Under the pieces are notes generated by a model that searched no databases, had not been told where the DNA came from, and saw nothing but the letters and a program-made list of their open reading frames with translations. Source: Nocardioides daeguensis (GTDB lineage: Bacteria; Actinomycetota; Actinomycetes; Propionibacteriales; Nocardioidaceae). Taken from it: a stretch of 64,000 nucleotides of DNA. The position numbers and the translations under genes are program-made. Shown one piece after another: positions 16,387 through 26,399 of the stretch; within the stretch, counting starts at the first letter, position 1; each line of letters opens with the position of its first letter. Where the stretch lies: contig NZ_JAHTKU010000010.1 in assembly GCF_019192965.1 (NCBI RefSeq), positions 1-64,000 on the forward strand, read 5' to 3'.

Positions 16387-17040
16387 TCAGCAGCGATGGC
16401 TCAAGAAGGCCACGACGGGTGGAGCGAAGTCCGCGTACACGTCCTCGGTCAGCTTCTCGATCCGGCTTCGGTCCTCGGGACGGAGACGACCGTCGCCTGT
16501 CTCCTTGGCCACGACCTCGCCGACGCGGCGGTAGTAGCTCCGCAGGCCCTCCACGGCCGGCTGGACGGCAGGGGGCGGTGAGAGCTCGCGGAGCAGCTGC
16601 AGGTTGGCCGCGACCTGGTCGCGGACCTCGGTCGTCGTGGCGTCGCCAGCGACAGGCGATGCCGGCCCCCGCCCCGTCCCGCCCCAGCACGGCACGCCGA
16701 CTCCCGACCGGTCGGGGCCGCCGGGACCCTCCGGGCCGTTGCGGCGTCGGTCGCCCCGAAGGCTCTCCGCGTCTCGCCCCCCGTCCGGCTCACCGGTGCC
16801 GTCCTCGGTGGCCTCGCCCGGAGCGCCGGACGTCGGCCCGGGCGACGAGATGTCTGTCCCCGCGCCCGGAGCGGGTTCGCTCGCGGCACCCGGTGAGGTG
16901 CCGGACGCCGATGTCGGGGCCGGCCGGTCCGCCGCGGCGGGGTCGCCGCCGCGGTGGAGCGTCCAGACGAGTGCCCCGGCGGCGAGCAGGACGGCGATCG
17001 CGACGGCCAGCCAGCGTGGCCTCGCTCTGAGCGTGGGCAT
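16387..17040 (-). CDS. Membrane-anchored hypothetical protein with Pro/Gly-rich linker
   Basis: 217 aa starting at ATG 17040. The N-terminal anchor is WLAVAIAVLLAAGALVW. A low-complexity Pro/Gly/Ser/Asp linker of about 100 residues with two cysteines follows. The C-terminal domain of about 80 residues is alpha-helical (DQVAANLQLLRELSPPPAVQPAVEGL and following) and ends FLSHRC. No family is recognised. The GC-rich linker is of lower coding certainty, but the helical domain reads as real protein. It lies upstream of the ELW-repeat gene on the same strand with a 107-bp gap. Confidence 0.6.
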   Translation of the reverse strand: MPTLRARPRWLAVAIAVLLAAGALVWTLHRGGDPAAADRPAPTSASGTSPGAASEPAPGAGTDISSPGPTSGAPGEATEDGTGEPDGGRDAESLRGDRRRNGPEGPGGPDRSGVGVPCWGGTGRGPASPVAGDATTTEVRDQVAANLQLLRELSPPPAVQPAVEGLRSYYRRVGEVVAKETGDGRLRPEDRSRIEKLTEDVYADFAPPVVAFLSHRC

Positions 17041-17182
17041 GCCCGGGATGGTAGGTGCGGGGCGTCTCGGGCGAGCCGGCAATCGTGGAATTCATGGGAT
17101 TGCTGGTGCGCGGAATGCGCGCGAGGCCCCCTAGGTTGGGGGTTGCACGCCGTGCGGCAGCCACCCAGACAAGGACGGACAC

Positions 17183-19048
17183 GTGGAGATCGCCTTCCTG
17201 CTCGTCGCCGTCGCCGCGACGGTGCTCACCGTCACCGCGATCTCCGAGCGCGTCGAGGTCCCGGCGCCGCTGACCCTGGTAGTGGTCGGCGTGGCGGCGT
17301 CGTACGTGCCCGGGGTCCCGGAGCTCCGGCTGGAGCCGGAGGTCGTGCTGCTCGGCCTGCTCCCCCCGCTGCTCTACTCCGCCGCGGTCAACACCTCGCT
17401 CGTCGACTTCAACGCCAACCGGCGCCCGATCCTGCTGTTGTCGGTCGGCCTGGTCGCGTTCACGACGTTCGGGGTCGCCGCAGTGGTCCGTCTCGTCCTC
17501 CCCGAGGTCGAGTGGCCGTTGGCGCTGGCGATCGGCGCGGTGGTCGCGCCTCCCGACGCGGTCGCCGCGACCGCGATCGGCCGCCGGATCGGGCTTCCGC
17601 GCCGGATCGTCACGATCCTCGAGGGCGAGTCGCTGTTCAACGACGCGAGCGCCCTGGTCGCGCTGCGGGCCGCCGTCACTGCGATCGGTACGACGGTCAC
17701 CGCGTGGCAGGTGGGCCGCGACTTCGTCGTCGCCGCCGGCGGCGGTGTCGCCGTCGGCGCGTTGACGTTCGTGGTGGTCGGCTTCCTCCGCAAGAAGATC
17801 ACCGATCCGCTGATGGACACCGCGATCTCGTTGGTGATCCCGTTCGCGGCGTACATCGTGGCGGAGGAGATCCACGCCTCCGGGGTGGTCGCGGTCGTCG
17901 TCGCGGGCCTCGCGCTCGGCCACGTCGCGCCGGTGCTGCAGACCGCTCAGTCCCGGATCGCCGAGCGGATGAACTGGCGCACCATCGCCTACGTCCTCGA
18001 GAACACCGTCTTCCTCCTCATCGGGCTCCAGGCCGACTGGCTGCTCGGCGAGGTCGGCGAGAGCGAGTTCGGCGCCGGGACCGTCGCCGCCGCGTGCGCC
18101 GCGGCCCTCGCGGCCGTGGTCGTGCTGCGGATGGTGTGGGTGTTCGCCGGCCAGGCGCTGCTGCTGCGGCGCGGCCCGGATCCGGTGACCGGCGAACCGG
18201 CGTCGTGGCGCTACACGTTCCTCATCGGCTGGGCCGGCATGCGCGGCGTGGTCACCCTGGCCGCCGCGTTCACCGTCCCCGAGGACACCGCGCACCGCGA
18301 GGTGCTGCTGATCGTGGCGTTCACCGTCGTGGCCGGGACGCTGCTGGGGCAGGGCCTGACCCTGCCGCTCGTCGCCCGCAGGCTCCGGGTCCCCTCGCCC
18401 GACCCGCACGACGACGCCCTCGCCCGCGCGACGCTGCTCCAGCAGGCCGCGAAGGCGGGCATCCACCGGCTCGACGCGCTCGCGGCCGACTGCGACGACC
18501 CGCACCAGGTCCGCGCCCTCATCATCCAGCGGATCGAGCAGCGCAACTTCGCCGCCTGGGAGCGGCTCGGCACCACCGAGGGGGAGGAGAGTCCGAGCGA
18601 CCTCTACTCCCGTTGGCGTGGCGAGATGATCGAGGCCGAGCGTCGCCGCGTGCTCGAGATCCGGTCCACCGGCTCGGTCCCCTCCGAGGTCGTCAGCGAG
18701 GTGCTGGCGATGCTGGACGTCGAGGAGTCGATGCTCGACGCCGCCGAGGCGGCCCGCGTGGACCTGCGCACCACCAGCCGGATGCAGCGCAACGACGGCT
18801 GCGAGCACCTCGCCGGCATCCCGCTCCTCGACCCGCCCGAGGTCCTGGCCTGCGCGGGGTGTCTCGCCGAGGGGACTCGGTGGGTCGCGCTGCGGATGTG
18901 CCTCTCCTGCGGCGAGGTGGGGTGCTGCGACTCCTCGCCGAGCCGCCACGCCACCGCGCACTTCCGCGCCACCCAGCACCCCGTCATCCGCTCGGTGGAG
19001 CCGGACGAGGACTGGCGCTGGTGCTACGTGCACCACCAGACGGGCTGA
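17183..19048 (+). CDS. Na+/H+ antiporter (CPA1 family) with C-terminal UBP-type zinc finger
   Basis: 621 aa. Residues 1-410 form a CPA1-type antiporter with 12 or so helices. Visible signatures are LLPPLLYSAAVNTSLVDF, AIGAVVAPPDAVAATAIGRR and LEGESLFNDASALVAL (the ND-type ion-binding motif), and later WAGMRGVVTLAAAFTVP. A cytoplasmic helical region with QRIEQRNFAAWERLG follows, then a UBP zinc finger (CEHL ... CAGCLAEGTRWVALRMCLSCGEVGCCDSSPSRHATAHF). It probably regulates cytoplasmic pH or Na+, and the finger may be a sensor or partner-binding module. GTG 17183 is supported by the N-terminal hydrophobic start. Confidence 0.9.
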   Translation: MEIAFLLVAVAATVLTVTAISERVEVPAPLTLVVVGVAASYVPGVPELRLEPEVVLLGLLPPLLYSAAVNTSLVDFNANRRPILLLSVGLVAFTTFGVAAVVRLVLPEVEWPLALAIGAVVAPPDAVAATAIGRRIGLPRRIVTILEGESLFNDASALVALRAAVTAIGTTVTAWQVGRDFVVAAGGGVAVGALTFVVVGFLRKKITDPLMDTAISLVIPFAAYIVAEEIHASGVVAVVVAGLALGHVAPVLQTAQSRIAERMNWRTIAYVLENTVFLLIGLQADWLLGEVGESEFGAGTVAAACAAALAAVVVLRMVWVFAGQALLLRRGPDPVTGEPASWRYTFLIGWAGMRGVVTLAAAFTVPEDTAHREVLLIVAFTVVAGTLLGQGLTLPLVARRLRVPSPDPHDDALARATLLQQAAKAGIHRLDALAADCDDPHQVRALIIQRIEQRNFAAWERLGTTEGEESPSDLYSRWRGEMIEAERRRVLEIRSTGSVPSEVVSEVLAMLDVEESMLDAAEAARVDLRTTSRMQRNDGCEHLAGIPLLDPPEVLACAGCLAEGTRWVALRMCLSCGEVGCCDSSPSRHATAHFRATQHPVIRSVEPDEDWRWCYVHHQTG

Positions 19049-19071
19049 GCTCGCGGCCACCCGGCCCGGAC

Positions 19072-19077
19072 TACCGT
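19072..19077 (+). promoter_or_regulatory. -10-like box TACCGT before the MBL-fold gene
   Basis: TACCGT ends 7 nt before ATG 19085 with no Shine-Dalgarno sequence between, which is consistent with a leaderless transcript. This also favours ATG 19085 over GTG 19076, which lies inside the box. Confidence 0.4.
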
Positions 19078-19084
19078 GGACGTC

Positions 19085-19723
19085 ATGCGCCTGACGAAGT
19101 TCGCCCACTCCGCCGTCCGGCTCGAGCACGCCGGCACGGCGCTCCTCCTCGACCCCGGCATCTGGTGCCAGCGTGAGGCGGTCGACGGCGTCGACGCGGT
19201 GCTGATCACCCACGAGCACCCCGACCACTACGCGCCCGACCACCTGCGCGCCACGGACGCGCCGATCTTCACGATCGACGCCGTCGCCGCGCAGATCCGC
19301 GAGCACGCCCCCGACCTGCTCGAGCGGGTCACCGTGGTCGCGCCCGACGAGACCTGGACGATCGGCGGCGTCGCGGTCCGCGCGGTCGGCGAGCTGCACG
19401 CGGTGATCCACCCGGAGCTGCCGCGCTTCCACAACAGCGGCTATCTCCTGACCGCCGGGGAGACCACGGTGTTCCACCCGGGCGACGCGCTGACCCCGCC
19501 GGGGGTCGCGGTCGACGTACTGCTGGCGCCCGTGTGCGCGCCCTGGATGCGGGTCTCCGAGGGCGTCGACTTCGCCCGCGCGGTCGGCGCGCCCCGCAAC
19601 GTCGCGATCCACGACCGGGTGTTCTCGCCGGAAGGGCTCGGCGTGGCCGACGCCCAGTTCGGGCGGTTCCTCGGGGCGGCGGGGCAGGAGTACACGCGGC
19701 TGGCCGACGGGACGGACCTGTGA
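19085..19723 (+). CDS. MBL-fold metal-dependent hydrolase
   Basis: 212-aa cytosolic metallo-beta-lactamase fold protein of the L-ascorbate-6-phosphate-lactonase-like/UlaG branch. MRLTKFAHSAVRLEHAGTAL is the typical start. The metal site is ITHEHPDHYAPDHL (His43, His45, Asp47, His48), with later ligands in VHPGDALTPP and IHDRVFSPEGL. The substrate is unknown. It lies 36 bp after the antiporter gene. Confidence 0.85.
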   Translation: MRLTKFAHSAVRLEHAGTALLLDPGIWCQREAVDGVDAVLITHEHPDHYAPDHLRATDAPIFTIDAVAAQIREHAPDLLERVTVVAPDETWTIGGVAVRAVGELHAVIHPELPRFHNSGYLLTAGETTVFHPGDALTPPGVAVDVLLAPVCAPWMRVSEGVDFARAVGAPRNVAIHDRVFSPEGLGVADAQFGRFLGAAGQEYTRLADGTDL

Positions 19724-19783
19724 CCCGATCTCGGGAGGAGGGGTGGTCAGCAGACGTTCAGGTGGACCCGGCATGATGGCCTG

Positions 19784-20440
19784 ATGCCGATCGCTCGATC
19801 CACCGTCGTGGGCGCCACCACCGGCGTCCTCCTCCTCGCCGGAGCCGTGGGCTTCGGCGTCGGCCTCCCGAAGCTCGTCGACGACGCGTCGGTGCCCTCG
19901 CTGCCGACCCAGCTCGACGACCGCTTCGTCGCGCTCCAGGCGATCACGCCGGAGCAGGCGGGCGCCACCTCGGCCGAGCAGGCGGCCCAGATCAAGACCT
20001 TCACCGAGCGGGCCGCGAAGTCCGAGGACGAGACGCGCAAGATCCTCGCCGACCAGTACGACGACGCCGTCGTCCGCGCCTACATCGACGTCCCCGCCGC
20101 CTCGGGCGCGACCCAGACGGCGCCCGCCCAGATCGCGGTCACGATCATCCCCGGCGACGCGGGCCTCGTGAACCCGAGCGGTCCGTTCGTCGTCGACGAG
20201 TCCGGGACCCACTACACGCTCGAGGTCATCGACGGCAGCCACTGCGCGGTCGCCTGGAACGACCCGATCGACCAGACGACGGGCGCGCCCACCGGCCAGA
20301 AGCCCATCGGGGCCGACTACCGCGTCCAGTGCCGCAAGGAGGTCGACGGCCTGACCTACGACCTGTACACGAACGGCCTCACGCCCGACGAGGTCGCGTC
20401 GTACGTCGACAAGGTGCTCGCGCTCACCGAGAAGGGCTGA
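19784..20440 (+). CDS. Hypothetical secreted or membrane-anchored protein
   Basis: 218 aa. An N-terminal hydrophobic segment ([21 protein letters not shown]) is a signal peptide or anchor. The mature part has a helical region ([20 protein letters not shown]) and a beta-rich region with two cysteines ([15 protein letters not shown]). No family is recognised. It ends 5 nt before menG, so the two could be co-transcribed. Confidence 0.7.
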   Translation: MPIARSTVVGATTGVLLLAGAVGFGVGLPKLVDDASVPSLPTQLDDRFVALQAITPEQAGATSAEQAAQIKTFTERAAKSEDETRKILADQYDDAVVRAYIDVPAASGATQTAPAQIAVTIIPGDAGLVNPSGPFVVDESGTHYTLEVIDGSHCAVAWNDPIDQTTGAPTGQKPIGADYRVQCRKEVDGLTYDLYTNGLTPDEVASYVDKVLALTEKG

Positions 20441-20445
20441 ACGAC

Positions 20446-21135
20446 GTGGCCCGCGCAGCGCTCGACAAGCAGCCGGCCGACGTCCGGCGGATGTTCGACA
20501 CGGTCGCCAAGCGCTACGACCTGACCAACGACATCTTGTCGTTCGGGCAGGACCGCCGCTGGCGCCGTGACGTGCTCGCCGCGGTCGACCCGTCGTACGG
20601 CGACCGGGTGCTCGACCTGGCCGCCGGCACCGGCACCTCCAGCCAGCCGTTCCTCGACGCCGGCGCCGAGGTCGTGCCCTGCGACTTCTCGATCGGCATG
20701 CTCCAGGTCGGCAAGAAGCAGCTGCCCCACCTGCCGTTCACGGCCGGCGACGGCACGCGGCTCCCGTTCCGCGACGCCACCTTCGACGCGGTCACCATCT
20801 CCTTCGGGCTGCGCAACATCGTCGACCCGCTCGCCGGCCTCGCCGAGATGCGCCGGGTCACCAAGCCCGGCGGCCGCCTGGTCGTGTGCGAGTTCAGCCA
20901 TCCCACGTGGAAGCCGTGGCGCACGGTCTACATCGAGTACCTGATGAAGGCCCTGCCCGCCGTCGCCCGCACCGTCTCCTCGGCGCCCGACGCCTACGTG
21001 TACCTCGCCGAGTCGATCCGCGCCTGGCCCGACCAGCGCGGCCTGGCCGACCTGATCGCCGAGGCCGGGTGGACCCGGCCGCAGTGGCGCAACCTGTCGG
21101 GCGGCATCGTCGCCCTGCACCGCGCGACCGCCTGA
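20446..21135 (+). CDS. menG: Demethylmenaquinone methyltransferase
   Basis: 229-aa SAM-dependent methyltransferase that performs the last step of menaquinone synthesis, C-methylating demethylmenaquinone. The UbiE/MenG signature [32 protein letters not shown] start, the SAM loop [12 protein letters not shown] (residues 55-66), [11 protein letters not shown], and [13 protein letters not shown] are present. GTG 20446 gives [13 protein letters not shown] and fits the family length. It sits directly upstream of nuo, separated by a terminator-like hairpin and a promoter region. Confidence 0.95.
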   Translation: MARAALDKQPADVRRMFDTVAKRYDLTNDILSFGQDRRWRRDVLAAVDPSYGDRVLDLAAGTGTSSQPFLDAGAEVVPCDFSIGMLQVGKKQLPHLPFTAGDGTRLPFRDATFDAVTISFGLRNIVDPLAGLAEMRRVTKPGGRLVVCEFSHPTWKPWRTVYIEYLMKALPAVARTVSSAPDAYVYLAESIRAWPDQRGLADLIAEAGWTRPQWRNLSGGIVALHRATA

Positions 21136-21217
21136 TCGGGCTGCGGCGCCCGGTCGGCGCCGCGAATTACGCAACCCTCTCCTTCGTTAAATCCCCAGGT
21201 CAGAGGGCTTTTCGGCG

Positions 21218-21247
21218 TCCCCGAGCGGGACCGGGGCCCCTTTTCCG
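21218..21247 (+). terminator. Hairpin with T-tract after menG
   Basis: CCCCG (21220-21224) pairs with CGGGG (21233-21237) around an 8-nt loop, followed by CCCCTTTTCC. It is placed 85 bp after the menG stop and before the nuo promoter region, so it fits an intrinsic terminator. The T-tract is short. Confidence 0.4.
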
Positions 21248-21335
21248 ACCCCCCTGTGCCGGGGTCCGGGAGCAGTGGCACTATGTGTGTCACGCCACTA
21301 GTGATTCTGTTCACAAGATCACGAGAGGGAGGCTC
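21248..21335 (+). promoter_or_regulatory. nuo operon promoter region
   Basis: This is the only sizeable gap before the 14-gene operon. It holds an inverted repeat GTGGC-N14-GCCAC (21275-21298), an AT-richer stretch CACTAGTGATTCTGTTCACAAG, and the nuoA ribosome-binding site GAGGGAGG. An exact -10/-35 cannot be assigned with confidence. Confidence 0.45.
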
Positions 21336-21692
21336 ATGGAGCTCTACACGCCGGTACTGGTGCTGGCCGCGCTGGCCGCGTTGTTCGCGGTCGGGTCGGT
21401 CGCGATGAGCACGCTGGTCGGGCCGCGGCGCTACAACCGCGCGAAGTACGACTCCTACGAGTGCGGCATCGAGCCGACGCCCCAGGCGCTGACGGGCCGC
21501 TTCCCGGTGAAGTACTACATCACCGCGATGCTCTTCATCGTCTTCGACATCGAGATCATCTTCCTCTACCCGTGGGCCGTGCGTTTCGACGCGATGTCCT
21601 GGTTCGGGCTGGTCGAGATGGTCCTGTTCATCGCCACCGTCTTCGTCGCCTACGCCTATGTGTGGCGTCGGGGCGGCCTGGACTGGGACTGA
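21336..21692 (+). CDS. nuoA: NADH-quinone oxidoreductase subunit A
   Basis: 118-aa membrane subunit of complex I. There are three helices with the conserved KYDSYECGIEPTPQA loop between the first and second and FDIEIIFLYPWA in the second helix (the acidic residues of the quinone/proton interface). ATG 21336 is preceded by GAGGGAGG at ideal spacing. It is the first gene of nuoA-N, and nuoB follows after 15 bp. Confidence 0.96.
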   Translation: MELYTPVLVLAALAALFAVGSVAMSTLVGPRRYNRAKYDSYECGIEPTPQALTGRFPVKYYITAMLFIVFDIEIIFLYPWAVRFDAMSWFGLVEMVLFIATVFVAYAYVWRRGGLDWD

Positions 21693-21707
21693 CCGGAGGG
21701 ATCCACC

Positions 21708-22262
21708 ATGGGTGTCGAGGAGAAGCTCCCCAGCGGAGTCCTGCTGAGCACGGTCGAGGGCCTGGCCGGCTACATGCGCAAGGCCAGCTTCTGGCCGGCG
21801 ACCTTCGGGCTGGCTTGCTGCGCGATCGAGATGATGACCAGCGGCGGCCCGAAGTACGACCTCGCCCGCTTCGGCATGGAGGTCTTCCGCGCGAGCCCCC
21901 GCCAGGCGGACCTGATGATCGTGGCCGGGCGGGTCAGCCAGAAGATGGCGCCGGTGCTGCGCCAGATCTACGACCAGATGGCCGAGCCCAAGTGGGTGCT
22001 CGCGATGGGCGTGTGCGCCAGCAGTGGCGGCATGTTCAACAACTACGCGATCGTCCAGGGCGTCGACCACGTCGTCCCCGTCGACATGTACCTGCCCGGC
22101 TGTCCGCCGCGCCCGGAGATGCTCATCGACGCGATCCTCAAGCTCCACGACAAGGTCCAGCACACGCCGCTCGGCGCCAACCGCCAGGCCCAGATCCGTG
22201 AGCTCGAGGCCGAGGGCCTGGTGGCCCTGCCGACCAGCGACATGAGGGGGATGCTGCGATGA
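21708..22262 (+). CDS. nuoB: NADH-quinone oxidoreductase subunit B
   Basis: 184-aa peripheral-arm subunit that carries cluster N2, the electron donor to menaquinone. N2 ligands are Cys37-Cys38 ([10 protein letters not shown]), Cys103 ([10 protein letters not shown]) and Cys132 (PGCPPRPE). The length is slightly above the bacterial average because of a C-terminal tail ending TSDMRGMLR. Its stop overlaps an ATG that opens a 24-codon frame leading to nuoC. Confidence 0.97.
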   Translation: MGVEEKLPSGVLLSTVEGLAGYMRKASFWPATFGLACCAIEMMTSGGPKYDLARFGMEVFRASPRQADLMIVAGRVSQKMAPVLRQIYDQMAEPKWVLAMGVCASSGGMFNNYAIVQGVDHVVPVDMYLPGCPPRPEMLIDAILKLHDKVQHTPLGANRQAQIRELEAEGLVALPTSDMRGMLR

Positions 22263-22328
22263 ACCACCCCACTCGATTCTCCGCTCCTCCGCTTCGCTCC
22301 TCCGCGAACAATCGATCGGGGACCCCGG
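22262..22328. repeat. Repeat-like spacer between nuoB and nuoC carrying a coupled mini-ORF
   Basis: The spacer resembles the resB 5' segment (4256-4317): ACCACCCCAC, TTCTCCGCTCCTCCGCTTCG, CGAACAA, GGGGACCCCGG in the same order. A 24-codon frame (22259-22333) starts at ATG inside the nuoB stop (ATGA) and ends in a TGA inside the nuoC start (ATGA), so ribosomes could translate through. The encoded peptide is Ser/Pro/Arg-rich and resembles nothing known. Probably an inserted element bounded by duplicated ATGA. Confidence 0.45.
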
Positions 22329-22329
22329 C

Positions 22330-23042
22330 ATGAGCGACGAGAAGTCCGTCGAGCAGCGGGCCACCGACCAGTCGCCCGAGAACGCCCCCGAGGCGCTCGG
22401 CGAGCCGGGCCGCGAGGTCCGCGCCGTCGGCGAGCGGCAGGGCATGTTCGGAGTGAAGGGCTCCGGCGACACCAGCGGGTACGGCGGCCTGGTGGCCCCC
22501 GTGGTCCTGCCCGGTGCCGCGCAGCGCCCCTACGGCGGCTGGTTCGACACGGTGGCCGACGTCCTCGACCCCCTCATCGAGCAGGTCGTCATCCACCGTG
22601 GCGAGATCACCTTCCACGTGCACCGCGACCACCTCGTCGAGGTGATGAGGCTGCTGCGCGACGACCCCAGCCTGCGCTTCGAGTTGCTCTCCGGCGTGAG
22701 CGGCGTGCACTACCCGGGCGACACCGGGCGCGAGCTGCACGCCGTCTACCACCTGATGTCCTTCACCTGGAACCGCCGGGTCCGGGTCGAGGTCGCCGCC
22801 CCCGACAGCGACCCGCACCTGCCGAGCGTCGTACCGGTCTATCCCGCAGCCGACTGGCACGAGCGGGAGACCTGGGACATGTTCGGCATCCAGTTCGACG
22901 GCCACCCGGCCCTGACCCGGATCCTGATGCCCGACGACTGGCCGGGCCACCCCCAACGCAAGGACTACCCGCTCGGCGGCATCCCCGTGGAGTACAAGGG
23001 CGCCAGCGTGCCACCGCCGGACCAGCGGAGGAGCTACAACTG

Positions 23043-23043
<1 letters not shown>
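22330..23043 (+). CDS. nuoC: NADH-quinone oxidoreductase subunit C
   Basis: 237-aa hydrophilic subunit of the peripheral arm. The conserved C-terminal block is [20 protein letters not shown] followed by [21 protein letters not shown]. The N-terminal ~70 residues are acidic and variable, as in other actinobacteria. It is not fused to NuoD. ATG 22330 overlaps the mini-ORF stop, and nuoD starts inside its own stop (TGATG). Confidence 0.95.
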
Positions 23044-24385
<1,342 letters not shown>

Positions 24386-24389
<4 letters not shown>

Positions 24390-25096
24390 GCAACCAGCCC
24401 AGCGCCAATCAGCTCGACGACAAGACGATCGCCGAGCTGCGCGAGATCGCGGCTCGCTACCCCGAGCCGCGCTCGGGCCTGCTGCCGATGCTGCACCTGG
24501 TGCAGTCGGCCCAGGGCCGGATCACGCCCGAGGGGATCGAGGCCTGCGCCGCGATCCTCGAGATCAGTGCCGCCGAGGTCAACGGCGTCGCGACGTTCTA
24601 CACGATGTACAAGCGTCACGGCGTCGGCGACTACCACGTCGGCGTGTGCACCAACACGCTGTGCGCGGTGATGGGCGGCGACGCCATCTTCCAGCGGCTC
24701 AAGGACCACCTCGAGATCGGCAACGACGAGGTCGCGGCCCAGCGCCAGGGCGACTCGCGCACGGTCAGCCTCGAGCACATCGAGTGCAACGCGGCCTGCG
24801 ACTACGCGCCGGTCGTGATGGTCAACTGGGAGTTCATGGACAACCAGACCCCCGAGTCGGCGGTCCAGATGGTCGAGGCGCTCCGCGTCGGCCACGACGT
24901 CAGCTCCACCCGCGGCCCGAAGCTGTGCACCTGGCGCGAGGCCGAGCGGGTGCTCGCCGGCTTCCCGGACGGGCGCGTCGACGAGGGCCCCACCGCAGGT
25001 ACGGCGAGCCTGGCGGGCCTCGAGATCGCCCGGGAGCGCGGCTGGTCCGCCCCCGATCCGTCCGTCGCACCGGCGAAGGAGCCCACCGATGGTTGA
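24386..25096 (+). CDS. nuoE: NADH-quinone oxidoreductase subunit E
   Basis: 236-aa thioredoxin-like [2Fe-2S] subunit (cluster N1a) of the NADH dehydrogenase module. The cluster ligands are Cys88 and Cys93 ([13 protein letters not shown]) and Cys134 and Cys138 ([10 protein letters not shown]). A C-terminal extension of about 60 residues (after [11 protein letters not shown]) is common in actinobacterial NuoE and absent in E. coli. GTG 24386 overlaps the nuoD stop. Confidence 0.95.
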
Positions 25097-26399
25097 CACG
25101 CTGACCCCGGTCCTCACCGATCTGTGGGACGCCGAGCTGGGTTGGAAGCTCGCGACCTACGAGGAGAGAGGTGGTTACGCCGCCCTCGACGTCGCCTTCG
25201 CGATGAGCCCCGACGACGTCATCACCGCGGTCAAGGACAGCGGCCTGCGCGGCCGCGGCGGCGCCGGCTTCCCGACCGGCATGAAGTGGTCCTTCATCCC
25301 GCAGGACAACCCCAAGCCCAAGTACCTCGTCGTCAACGCCGACGAGTCCGAGCCGGGCACCTGCAAGGACATCCCGCTGATGATGGGCAACCCCCACGTC
25401 CTCGTCGAGGGCGTGATCCTCAGCTCGTACGCCATCCGCGCCAACAAGGCGTTCATCTACATCCGCGGCGAGGTCGTCCACGTCATCCGCCGGGTGCAGG
25501 CCGCCGTCGCCGAGGCGTACGCCGCCGGCCACCTCGGCTCGAACATCCACGGCTCCGGCTACGACCTCGACGTCGTCGTCCACGCCGGTGCCGGCGCCTA
25601 CATCTGCGGCGAGGAGACCGCCCTCCTCGAGGGCCTCGAGGGCCGCCGCGGTCAACCGCGGCTGCGCCCGCCGTTCCCCGCCGTCGCCGGTCTCTACGCC
25701 AGCCCGACGGTCATCAACAACGTCGAGTCCATCGCCTCCGTGCCGGCGATCGTCAAGAACGGCGCCGCCTGGTTCGGCTCGATGGGCACCGAGAAGTCCA
25801 AGGGGCACGGCATCTTCTCGCTGTCTGGGCACGTGCAGAAGCCCGGCCAGTACGAGGCGCCGCTCGGCATCACCCTGCGAGAGCTGCTCGACCTGGCCGG
25901 CGGCGTCCGTGAGGGCCACCAGCTGAAGTTCTGGACCCCCGGCGGCTCGAGCACCCCGTTGTTCACCGCCGAGCACCTCGACGTACCCCTCGACTTCGAG
26001 GGCGTGGCGGGTGCGGGGTCGATGCTCGGCACTCGGGCGCTGCAGATCTTCGACGAGACGGTCTGCGTGGTGCGGGCGGTGCTGCGCTGGAGCGAGTTCT
26101 ACAAGCACGAGTCCTGCGGCAAGTGCACGCCCTGTCGCGAGGGCACCTGGTGGCTGGTGCAGGCGCTCGCCCGCCTCGAGAGCGGCCAGGGCAGCGAGGA
26201 GGACCTCGACCAGCTGCTCGACCAGTGCGACAACATCCTCGGGCGCGCCTTCTGCGCCCTGGGCGACGGCGCCACGAGCCCCGTCACCAGCTCGATCCAG
26301 CACTTCCGCGAGGAGTACCTCGCCCACCTCGAGCAGGGCGGCTGCCCGTTCGACCCGGCGAGGTCCACGGCCTGGTCCGGACAGGAGGTGTCGGCATGA
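25089..26399 (+). CDS. nuoF: NADH-quinone oxidoreductase subunit F
   Basis: 436-aa flavoprotein that oxidises [20 protein letters not shown] and [19 protein letters not shown] bind NADH and FMN. The N3 [4Fe-4S] cluster is held by Cys343, Cys346 and Cys349 ([11 protein letters not shown]) plus Cys389 (RAFCALGD). It overlaps nuoE by 8 nt and nuoG by ATGA. Confidence 0.97.
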   Translation: MVDTLTPVLTDLWDAELGWKLATYEERGGYAALDVAFAMSPDDVITAVKDSGLRGRGGAGFPTGMKWSFIPQDNPKPKYLVVNADESEPGTCKDIPLMMGNPHVLVEGVILSSYAIRANKAFIYIRGEVVHVIRRVQAAVAEAYAAGHLGSNIHGSGYDLDVVVHAGAGAYICGEETALLEGLEGRRGQPRLRPPFPAVAGLYASPTVINNVESIASVPAIVKNGAAWFGSMGTEKSKGHGIFSLSGHVQKPGQYEAPLGITLRELLDLAGGVREGHQLKFWTPGGSSTPLFTAEHLDVPLDFEGVAGAGSMLGTRALQIFDETVCVVRAVLRWSEFYKHESCGKCTPCREGTWWLVQALARLESGQGSEEDLDQLLDQCDNILGRAFCALGDGATSPVTSSIQHFREEYLAHLEQGGCPFDPARSTAWSGQEVSA

